Positions 57,426-64,000 of a DNA stretch of 64,000 nucleotides are shown piece after piece. Both the position numbers and the translations under genes were made by a program. The DNA comes from Pararhizobium sp. A13 (GTDB lineage: Bacteria; Pseudomonadota; Alphaproteobacteria; Rhizobiales; Rhizobiaceae). How positions within the stretch are numbered: the stretch's first letter is position 1; the number at the start of each line of letters is the position of its first letter. The notes beneath the pieces are model-generated. The model did no database searches. It was not told where the DNA came from and saw nothing but the letters and a program-made list of their open reading frames with translations. The DNA lies in contig NZ_CP149510.1 in NCBI RefSeq assembly GCF_040126305.1, positions 2,677,001-2,741,000 of the forward strand, given 5' to 3'.

Positions 57426-57442
57426 GTAATAATAATAGTTAC
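57426..57442 (-). promoter_or_regulatory. Candidate Rrf2 operator
   Basis: A 17-bp imperfect palindrome (GTAATAATAATAGTTAC on the plus strand) abuts the regulator start codon. Its AT-rich core with GTAA/TTAC ends resembles operators of several Rrf2-type regulators. It could give autoregulation and control of the downstream oxidoreductase. Confidence 0.45.
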
Positions 57443-57500
57443 GAAAAGCAATGCGCGTCAAGCCATGAATGTCGTACTGCCAACCGACGCACGCAACGCC

Positions 57501-57809
57501 TCAGGACGGAAAGCCGTGAGTAACAAGCACCCATGGCAACGCCAGAAGCCCCACCGAAAGAACTGCGGCGTGCAAGACGAGGATCGTGATCAATCGGGTA
57601 CGGAACGGTTCCTTGCGGGTCTTGTGCCGCAGAAGCCGCTGGGCGGCCCACGCTCCAATGCTGCCACCGAAAAGCGCAAGACTGAGCAATTGGCTCTCGG
57701 CGACCCGCCATGAATTCCCGCGAGCAGCTCTCTTGTCCCACCAGAAGACGCAGAACGTTATGACGTTCAGAAGGAGGAGCACGGCTGCGAGGGACAAGGT
57801 TGTCGTCAT
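57501..57809 (-). CDS. DUF1294 family membrane protein
   Basis: A 102-residue membrane protein with three helices and the conserved FCVFWWDKRAARGNSWRVAE block and GGSIGAWAAQRLLRHKT that mark DUF1294. Upstream of the divergent gatB. Function unknown. Confidence 0.87.
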   Translation of the reverse strand: MTTTLSLAAVLLLLNVITFCVFWWDKRAARGNSWRVAESQLLSLALFGGSIGAWAAQRLLRHKTRKEPFRTRLITILVLHAAVLSVGLLALPWVLVTHGFPS

Positions 57810-57958
57810 CGAACTATCTTGCCGGGAATTATTGAATAGATCGCAAACGCCCGAATCTCAGCCGTCAATGAGTCAAGCGGGATGCGACAAGCCTTGCACC
57901 CCCAAGCCAATTGTTCTACCCAGAGAAACACGATTTTAAGCTTACAGAAGAGCCTTCC

Positions 57959-59461
57959 ATGACCCTTGTCGATGTCCGCATTTCCGATCCGAAACGCTAT
58001 GTTCCAGGCGCCACCGGCGACTGGGAAATCATCGTCGGCATGGAAGTGCATGCCCAGGTGACGAGCAATTCGAAGCTGTTCTCGGGTGCGTCCACGACCT
58101 TCGGCAATGCACCGAACTCCAACGTCTCGCTCGTTGATGCCGCCATGCCCGGCATGCTGCCCGTCATCAACGAGGAATGCGTCAAGCAGGCGGTGCGCAC
58201 CGGGCTTGGCCTGAAGGCGCAGATCAACAAGCGCTCGATCTTCGACCGCAAGAACTATTTCTATCCGGACCTGCCGCAGGGCTACCAGATTTCGCAGTTC
58301 AAGGACCCGATCGTCGGTGAGGGCAAGATTGTCATCTCGGTCGGCCCGGACCGCCAGGGCCAGTTCGAGGATGTCGAGATCGGCATCGAGCGGCTGCATC
58401 TGGAGCAGGATGCCGGCAAGTCGATGCACGACCAGAACCCGACCATGTCCTATGTCGACCTCAATCGCTCGGGCGTGGCGCTGATGGAAATCGTTTCCAA
58501 GCCCGACATGCGCTCGTCCGACGAGGCCAAGGCCTACATGACCAAACTGCGCTCGATCGTGCGCTATCTCGGCACCTGCGACGGTAACATGGACGAGGGC
58601 TCGATGCGCGCCGACGTCAACGTTTCGGTGCGCCGCCCGGGCGAAGGGTTCGGCACGCGCTGCGAGATCAAGAACGTCAACTCGATCCGTTTCATCGGCC
58701 AGGCGATCGAATACGAAGCCCGCCGCCAGATCGGCATTCTGGAAGATGGCGGCACGATCGATCAGGAAACCCGCCTGTTCGATCCGAACAAGGGCGAGAC
58801 GCGGTCGATGCGCTCCAAGGAAGATGCACATGACTACCGCTATTTCCCGGATCCGGACCTTCTGCCGCTCGAATTCGATGACGCCTTCATCGAGGATCTG
58901 AAGGCGCATCTGCCGGAACTGCCCGACGACAAGAAGGAGCGCTTCGTGCGCGACCTCGGCCTGTCGATCTATGATGCCTCCGTACTCGTCTCGGAAAAGG
59001 CGATCGCCGACTATTTCGAGGCCGTTGCCGCCGGCCGTGACGGCAAGATCGCCGCCAACTGGGTGATCAACGACCTGCTGGGCGCCTTGAACAAAGCCGG
59101 CAAAGGCATTGAAGAAACTCCGGTTTCTCCCACCCAGCTTGGCGGTATTCTCGACCTGATCAAGTCGGAAGTTATCTCCGGCAAGATCGCCAAGGACCTG
59201 TTCGAAATCGTCTGGAACGAGGGCGGCGATCCGGCGGAACTGGTCGAATCGCGCGGCATGAAGCAGGTGACCGACACCGGCGCCATCGAAAAGGCCGTGG
59301 ACGAGATCATCGCCGCGAATCCGGACCAGGTCGCCAAGGTTCAGGCGAAGCCGTCGCTCGCCGGCTGGTTCGTCGGCCAGGTGATGAAATCGACGGGTGG
59401 CAAGGCCAATCCGCAGGCCGTGCAGGCTTTGGTCAAGGCAAAGCTCGGGCTCGAGGACTAA
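57959..59461 (+). CDS. gatB: Asp-tRNA(Asn)/Glu-tRNA(Gln) amidotransferase subunit B
   Basis: Kinase/transamidase subunit that binds the misacylated tRNA. The 500-residue protein starts near [20 protein letters not shown], with [37 protein letters not shown] and [20 protein letters not shown], then the helical tail domain ending [23 protein letters not shown] at 57959 is preferred to the 16-residue upstream extension. Complements gatCA 3.5 kb upstream. Confidence 0.97.
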   Translation: MTLVDVRISDPKRYVPGATGDWEIIVGMEVHAQVTSNSKLFSGASTTFGNAPNSNVSLVDAAMPGMLPVINEECVKQAVRTGLGLKAQINKRSIFDRKNYFYPDLPQGYQISQFKDPIVGEGKIVISVGPDRQGQFEDVEIGIERLHLEQDAGKSMHDQNPTMSYVDLNRSGVALMEIVSKPDMRSSDEAKAYMTKLRSIVRYLGTCDGNMDEGSMRADVNVSVRRPGEGFGTRCEIKNVNSIRFIGQAIEYEARRQIGILEDGGTIDQETRLFDPNKGETRSMRSKEDAHDYRYFPDPDLLPLEFDDAFIEDLKAHLPELPDDKKERFVRDLGLSIYDASVLVSEKAIADYFEAVAAGRDGKIAANWVINDLLGALNKAGKGIEETPVSPTQLGGILDLIKSEVISGKIAKDLFEIVWNEGGDPAELVESRGMKQVTDTGAIEKAVDEIIAANPDQVAKVQAKPSLAGWFVGQVMKSTGGKANPQAVQALVKAKLGLED

Positions 59462-59464
59462 CCG

Positions 59465-59962
59465 GTGTTCTTCGTCCGCTCAGCTTCGGAGCGCGATCTT
59501 GCCAGGGTGAGCGCGCTTCTCAGCGAAACATGGCACGCCACCTATGACACCCTTTATGGCGTTGAAAAGGTCGCGCAGCTGACGGCGAGATGGCATTCGG
59601 TGCCGGCGCTGAAGGCAAGGCTTTCCCGCAAGAATGCTGAGTTCGTGGTAGCGGACAACGGCAAGGATATTGGCGGCATGGGCTTTGCTGCGATGTCGGA
59701 AACCCTCAAGAAGGGCGCGGTCCTGCATCAGCTCTATGTCCTGCCGAAATTCCAGCGCCAGGGCATCGGCCGCGACATGTTCGCCGAACTCGAAACCTGC
59801 TTTCCCGACGCCGAGTTCATGCAGCTCGAAGTGGAGCCCGAGAACCACGCGGCCGTGGCCTTCTATGAAGCACACGGTTTCGTGAAAATCGGCGAGACGG
59901 CCAATTGCGGCGACGGCCAATCGGGCATTCCCGCGATCATCATGGAAAAGCCGCTCGGCTGA
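59465..59962 (+). CDS. GNAT family N-acetyltransferase after gatB
   Basis: A 165-residue acetyltransferase with the loop LYVLPKFQRQGIGRDMFAEL and C-terminal NHAAVAFYEAHGF. GTG start only 3 bp after the gatB stop, so its translation should be coupled to gatB. Substrate unknown. Confidence 0.87.
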   Translation: MFFVRSASERDLARVSALLSETWHATYDTLYGVEKVAQLTARWHSVPALKARLSRKNAEFVVADNGKDIGGMGFAAMSETLKKGAVLHQLYVLPKFQRQGIGRDMFAELETCFPDAEFMQLEVEPENHAAVAFYEAHGFVKIGETANCGDGQSGIPAIIMEKPLG

Positions 59963-59992
59963 GCAGACAGCAAACGCAGCGGGAATCTGACA

Positions 59993-60466
59993 ATGCACGG
60001 AACAAAACTTCAAATATCGATAAGGAAGGCAAAGCGGGACGATCTGCCCGATATCATTTCGCTGTTCGCATCCGATGTGCTGGGCGGTCACGGCGATACC
60101 AGCGAACCGGATGCCTACTCCGATTATCTCGCGGCATTCGAGCGCATCGCGGCGGCGCCCAACGAAGCGCTCTATGTCGCTGAGCTCGACGGCGAAGTCG
60201 TCGGCACGTTCCAGACGACCGTCCTGACCAGCCTTGTCGGTCGCGGCAGCTCGAACATGATGATCGAGGCGGTGCAGACCCGGCAGGAGATGCGGGGAAA
60301 GGGGATCGGCGAGATGATGATGCATTTCGCCATCGGCGAGGCCCGCCGCCAAGGCCTTTCCAAAGTGCAATTGACCTCGAACAAGGACCGCCGGGACGCG
60401 CATCGGTTCTATGAACGGGTCGGCTTCGAACCTTCTCACCTCGGCTTCAAGATGCGTTTGAAATGA
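59993..60466 (+). CDS. GNAT family N-acetyltransferase
   Basis: A 157-residue acetyltransferase; acetyl-CoA loop VQTRQEMRGKGIGEMMMHFA and C-terminal SNKDRRDAHRFYERVGFEPS. It lies 30 bp after the previous GNAT gene. Its sequence is not especially close to the neighbour, so it is probably not a recent duplicate. Confidence 0.88.
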   Translation: MHGTKLQISIRKAKRDDLPDIISLFASDVLGGHGDTSEPDAYSDYLAAFERIAAAPNEALYVAELDGEVVGTFQTTVLTSLVGRGSSNMMIEAVQTRQEMRGKGIGEMMMHFAIGEARRQGLSKVQLTSNKDRRDAHRFYERVGFEPSHLGFKMRLK

Positions 60467-60573
60467 CGCTGCGGCAACGGAATCACTGGACATTGAACAG
60501 GCTGCGCGGCATAAGCGGAACAGCACTCTAGGATATCCCGCGCGGTTGTTTGGCGCGGTCAAGGACGGACATC

Positions 60574-60969
60574 ATGAAGTCTCTGTTGCAGATTTTTACC
60601 TGGTGGAATGGACAGACGATCGGCACGCGCTTTCATACCTGGCGCTTCGGCAAGCGGGTCGGCGAAGATACTGCCGGTAACGTCTATTACGAGGGTGGCA
60701 AGGACTCCGAAGGCCGCACCCGCCGCTGGGTGATTTACAACGGTTATGCCGATGCTTCCGCCATTCCGCCGGGCTGGCATGGCTGGATGCATCACCGCAC
60801 CGACGTTTCGCCCGCCGACGAAAACTATCAGCCACGCGAATGGCAGAAGCCGCATCGCGTGAACGGCACCGGCACGGCGGATGCCTATCGTCCCCAGGGC
60901 TCGATCAGCAATAACGGCGAGCGTCCGCGCGTAACCGGCGATTATGATGCCTGGACACCACGTTCCTGA
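60574..60969 (+). CDS. NADH:ubiquinone oxidoreductase accessory subunit NDUFA12 family
   Basis: A 131-residue protein of the NDUFA12/B17.2 family, a supernumerary complex I subunit shared by mitochondria and alphaproteobacteria. The hallmark region GEDTAGNVYYEGGKDSEGRT and RRWVIYNGYADASAIPPGWH is intact, with a polar Pro/Gly-rich tail. ATG at 60574 gives the family start MKSLLQIFTWWNGQTIGTRF. It lies far from the nuo operon of this same window. Confidence 0.94.
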   Translation: MKSLLQIFTWWNGQTIGTRFHTWRFGKRVGEDTAGNVYYEGGKDSEGRTRRWVIYNGYADASAIPPGWHGWMHHRTDVSPADENYQPREWQKPHRVNGTGTADAYRPQGSISNNGERPRVTGDYDAWTPRS

Positions 60970-61097
60970 GCCGAATTTTTAAGGCGAGGCCTTTCCTGAC
61001 TTTCGATTGCACCCGGGGCACCATGCCTCGGCCACATTTCATGTTTAGCGCCTGATACCCGGTACTTTGATCGGGATCGCGCGGGAGACGGGCGTAA

Positions 61098-61550
61098 ATG
61101 GTAGTTTTAAATCAGCGAATTGAGATGTGCCGGGCCTTTGCAGCGGCTGCCCTGTTCGCGATTGCCGGTGCCTCGCTTCTGTCCATGACCGCTGCTGCTG
61201 AGGCTGCGCGGATCACCAATCCGGTCGCAGTCTTTTCAGGCATCGACAAGATCACCGGCCGCATCACTACCTTTGACGTCTATATCGGCGAGACCGTCCA
61301 GTTCGGCGCCCTGCAGGTGACACCGCGCGTCTGCTACAGCCGCGACGATACCGAGGCGCCGAAGACCGACACCTTCGTCGAAGTCGACGAGATCACCCTC
61401 GACCGCAAGATCCGCCGCATCTTCACCGGCTGGATGTTTGCTGACAGCCCAGGCCTGAACGCCGTCGAACATCCGGTCTATGACGTCTGGCTGAACAGCT
61501 GCAAGGCAAAGTCCGACCTGCCGCCACCGGACGCCGCGGCCAACCAGTAG
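61098..61550 (+). CDS. Exported DUF2155 family protein
   Basis: A 150-residue protein with a signal peptide (hydrophobic AAAALFAIAGASLLSMTAAA after a basic N-region) and the DUF2155 core: IDKITGRITTFDVYIGETVQ, then VCYSRDDTEAPKTDTFVEVD, with two conserved cysteines. Likely periplasmic. The family often lies beside aat and acc genes in Rhizobiales, as here. Function unknown. Confidence 0.9.
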   Translation: MVVLNQRIEMCRAFAAAALFAIAGASLLSMTAAAEAARITNPVAVFSGIDKITGRITTFDVYIGETVQFGALQVTPRVCYSRDDTEAPKTDTFVEVDEITLDRKIRRIFTGWMFADSPGLNAVEHPVYDVWLNSCKAKSDLPPPDAAANQ

Positions 61551-61565
61551 ACAAAGTCCCGATTT

Positions 61566-62180
61566 TCAGAATTTGATGTGCGGCGAGGCGATGGCGCGCG
61601 CCAGCATCTTTTCGTAGCGCGCTTTGGGCACGTCGATGGCGCCGAAGCTTTTCAGATGTTCGGTGGTGAATTGCGTGTCGAGCAGCGTGAAGCCGCGCTT
61701 GCGCAGGCGCTCGACCAGATGGACGAGGCAGATCTTCGAGGCGTCCGTGCGGCGCGAGAACATGCTTTCGCCGAAGAAGGCCGAGCCAAGCGAAACCCCA
61801 TAGAGCCCTCCGACCAGTTCGTCACCCTGCCATGCTTCCACGGAGTGTGCGTGTCCCATGCCGTGCAGCGTCGCATAGAGCGAGCGGATTTTGGCGTTGA
61901 TCCAGGTTGTCGGGCGGTCCGGGGCAGGCGCCGCGCACCCTTCCATGACCTCTTCGAAGGCCGTGTCGTAGCGGATATCGAAGGGTGCACGCCTTACCTT
62001 TTTCGCGAGGCTTTTCGAAATGTGGAAGTTATCGAGCGGGATGATGCCACGCAGTTCCGGCTCGACCCAGAAAAGCTCCGGGTCGTCGGCGGAATCGGCC
62101 ATTGGGAACAGGCCGATGGAATAGGCCCGCAACAGCAAGTCCGGGGTGATGTCCGGCTGCCGGCTGCGGGGTCCTTTCAT
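61566..62180 (-). CDS. aat: Leucyl/phenylalanyl-tRNA--protein transferase
   Basis: Adds Leu or Phe to proteins with basic N-termini, marking them for ClpS/ClpAP degradation (N-end rule). The 204-residue protein has [40 protein letters not shown], then [20 protein letters not shown] and the [17 protein letters not shown] signature. It is 8 bp after accC on the same strand. Confidence 0.95.
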   Translation of the reverse strand: MKGPRSRQPDITPDLLLRAYSIGLFPMADSADDPELFWVEPELRGIIPLDNFHISKSLAKKVRRAPFDIRYDTAFEEVMEGCAAPAPDRPTTWINAKIRSLYATLHGMGHAHSVEAWQGDELVGGLYGVSLGSAFFGESMFSRRTDASKICLVHLVERLRKRGFTLLDTQFTTEHLKSFGAIDVPKARYEKMLARAIASPHIKF

Positions 62181-62188
62181 TCAAAACC

Positions 62189-63532
62189 TCATTCGGACGG
62201 CTGGGCCAGATAGTGCTCCAGCCAGTGGATGTCGTAATCGCCGTTGGCGATGTCCTGATTGTTGATCAGGTCCTGGAACAGCGGCAGCGTCGTCTTGATG
62301 CCGTCGATGACGAATTCGTCCAGCACGCGGCGCAGGCGCATCATGCATTCGACGCGGGTACGTCCATGCACGATCAGCTTGCCGATCAGGCTATCGTAGT
62401 AGGGCGGGATCCGGTAGCCCTGATAGGCGCCGGAATCAACGCGCACGCCAAGACCGCCGGGCGCATGGAAATGCGTGATCGTGCCGGGCGAGGGCACGAA
62501 AGTACGTGGGTCCTCGGCATTGATGCGGCATTCGATGGCATGGCCGGAGAAGACCACCTCTTCCTGTGTCACCGACAGGCCGGCGCCGGAAGCGACGCGG
62601 ATCTGCTCGTGGACAAGGTCGATGCCAGTGATAGCCTCGGTGATCGGGTGTTCCACCTGCAGGCGGGTGTTCATCTCGATGAAGTAGAACTCACCGTTCT
62701 CATAGAGGAACTCGATGGTGCCGGCGCCGCGATATTTCAGCTTGCGCATGGCGTCGGCGCAGACTTCGCCGATCTTCATCCGCTGCTCGACGTTGAGCGC
62801 GGGGGAGTTGGCTTCCTCCCAGACCTTCTGGTGGCGGCGCTGCAGCGAGCAGTCGCGCTCGCCGAGATGGATGGCATTACCTTCACCGTCGCCGATGACC
62901 TGGATTTCGATATGGCGCGGCTTGCCAAGGTATTTTTCCATGTAGACGGCGTCGTTGCCGAACGCAGCCAGAGCCTCCGAACGGGCAGTGGAAACGGCTT
63001 CGGACAGATCGTCCTCGCTACGGGCCACCTTCATGCCGCGTCCGCCGCCACCGGCCGTCGCCTTGATCAGCACCGGGAAGCCGATTTCGCGGGCGATAGT
63101 CAGCGCGTTCTCCGGCTTTACCTCACCGGCGGAGCCGGGAACGACGGGAATGCCAAGGGACTTGGCGGTCTCCTTCGCCGTAATCTTGTCGCCCATGATG
63201 CGGATGTGATCGGCGGTCGGGCCGATGAAGGTGATGCCATGCGCGTCGAGAATATCGGCGAACTTGGCATTCTCCGACAGGAAGCCATAGCCCGGATGCA
63301 CGGCATCGGCGCCGGTGATCTCGCATGCCGCGACGATCTGATGGATGTTCAGATAGCTGTCGCGCGATGGCGGCGGGCCGATGCAAACGCTCTCGTCGGC
63401 AAGGCGGACATGCATTGCATCGGCGTCGGCCGTGGAGTGGACGGCAACTGTCGCAATTCCGAGTTCCTTGCACGCACGCAGGACCCGAAGGGCGATTTCG
63501 CCGCGATTGGCGATGAGGATCTTGGAAATCAT
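62189..63532 (-). CDS. accC: Acetyl-CoA carboxylase biotin carboxylase subunit
   Basis: ATP-dependent carboxylation of the biotin carried by AccB, first step of fatty acid synthesis. The 447-residue protein starts [20 protein letters not shown] and has the ATP-grasp loop [17 protein letters not shown], the [20 protein letters not shown] block and the catalytic [20 protein letters not shown]. It follows accB by 10 bp. Confidence 0.97.
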   Translation of the reverse strand: MISKILIANRGEIALRVLRACKELGIATVAVHSTADADAMHVRLADESVCIGPPPSRDSYLNIHQIVAACEITGADAVHPGYGFLSENAKFADILDAHGITFIGPTADHIRIMGDKITAKETAKSLGIPVVPGSAGEVKPENALTIAREIGFPVLIKATAGGGGRGMKVARSEDDLSEAVSTARSEALAAFGNDAVYMEKYLGKPRHIEIQVIGDGEGNAIHLGERDCSLQRRHQKVWEEANSPALNVEQRMKIGEVCADAMRKLKYRGAGTIEFLYENGEFYFIEMNTRLQVEHPITEAITGIDLVHEQIRVASGAGLSVTQEEVVFSGHAIECRINAEDPRTFVPSPGTITHFHAPGGLGVRVDSGAYQGYRIPPYYDSLIGKLIVHGRTRVECMMRLRRVLDEFVIDGIKTTLPLFQDLINNQDIANGDYDIHWLEHYLAQPSE

Positions 63533-63542
63533 CTGTGATGGC

Positions 63543-64000
63543 CTATTCGATGATGATCAGCGCTTCGCCGTATTCGACCGGCGCGCCGTCTTCAACGAGG
63601 ATTTCGACCACGCGACCGGAACGCGGCGCGGGAATCTGGTTCATCGTCTTCATGGCTTCGATGATCAGGATGGTCTGGCCTTCCTTGACCGTGGCGCCGG
63701 CTTCGACGAAGGGGCGCGAACCCGGAGCGGGCGACAGGTAGGCGGTGCCCACCATCGGCGCGGTGACGGCGTTCTTCGAGGCCCTTGCGCTCTCCGCAGC
63801 AGTGGCCTGGGCCACAGCGGCTGAAGCAGCCTGAACCGGTGCTGCCATGGCCGGAACCGGAGCGGAGACGTATTGCGGTGTCCCCGCGCGTGATACGCGG
63901 ATACGCAGGTCTTCCTGTTCCACTTCGATTTCGGTGAGATCGGTTTCGTTCAGGATGTTGGCGAGATCGCGGATCAGCGTCTGGTCGATGCCGGGTTTCT
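63543..64000 (-). CDS. accB: Biotin carboxyl carrier protein of acetyl-CoA carboxylase, 5' end beyond the window
   Basis: Carries biotin between AccC and the carboxyltransferase. The frame stays open to the right edge, where the N-terminal family block [20 protein letters not shown] can be read, so only the first few codons are missing. An Ala/Pro-rich hinge is followed by the biotinyl domain with the modified lysine in [13 protein letters not shown]. The natural substrate of the BirA encoded at 16.7 kb. Confidence 0.96.
   Translation of the reverse strand, partial: KPGIDQTLIRDLANILNETDLTEIEVEQEDLRIRVSRAGTPQYVSAPVPAMAAPVQAASAAVAQATAAESARASKNAVTAPMVGTAYLSPAPGSRPFVEAGATVKEGQTILIIEAMKTMNQIPAPRSGRVVEILVEDGAPVEYGEALIIIE

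Overview
This window is a chromosomal segment of an alphaproteobacterium in the order Rhizobiales, almost certainly family Rhizobiaceae. The evidence is protein resemblance from memory, the gene order (a nuo operon with a long NuoE, divK-pleD-rpmG, NDUFA12-DUF2155-aat-accCB), the high-GC codon use and the alphaproteobacterial regulatory motifs. It is mostly conserved core genome. I see no insertion sequence, prophage, CRISPR array, rRNA or convincing tRNA.

Layout. From 0.6 to 16.7 kb lies a complete 14-gene nuo operon (nuoA-N, respiratory complex I), interrupted by two non-canonical genes: a small exported protein between nuoD and nuoE, and a protein between nuoF and nuoG that shares a C-terminal helix-hairpin-helix domain with the extended NuoE. 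The same strand continues with birA, RNase J, methylmalonyl-CoA epimerase and a DUF1467 membrane protein. After a 0.7 kb gap come proS, a LolC/E-type permease with LolD, and dnaE. Directly upstream of dnaE is a 28-codon membrane micropeptide behind a promoter with a double LexA box; it looks like a SidA-type SOS division inhibitor. dinB, 6 kb further on, has its own LexA box.

From 31 to 36 kb are a GNAT gene, a HAD-like gene, DUF3572 and the cell-cycle pair divK-pleD. A structured intergenic transcript ending in a strong terminator follows, at the position I remember for the rhizobial cell-cycle sRNA EcpR1, then rpmG. From 35.8 to 47.8 kb the genes run leftward: an MFS transporter, a NUDIX hydrolase, DUF983, RNase R, topoisomerase I, plsY, and pyrB with a dihydroorotase homologue that lacks the usual metal ligands. 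Between topA and plsY lies a decay zone with a dprA carrying several frameshifts and a second small broken gene.

From 48 to 64 kb are an AidB-like acyl-CoA dehydrogenase, an AEC permease, ruvX, a UPF0173 hydrolase, gatC-gatA and gatB (tRNA amidotransferase), four GNAT acetyltransferases hugging the gat genes, a YjhX-family toxin-like protein, an Rrf2 regulator with a thioredoxin-reductase-like enzyme, the complex I accessory protein NDUFA12, DUF2155, aat, accC and the 3' part of accB, which runs off the right edge.

Shared themes are respiration (nuo, NDUFA12), biotin-dependent fatty acid synthesis (birA, accBC), SOS and replication (dnaE, dinB, the micropeptide, topA), and cell-cycle control (divK, pleD, the EcpR1-like RNA). 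The most interesting leads are the SOS micropeptide, the EcpR1-like locus with a CtrA-like box, the dprA decay zone, the paired helix-hairpin-helix domains in the nuo operon and the YjhX/GNAT neighbourhood. Family assignments come from reading motifs and from memory; no database search was run.
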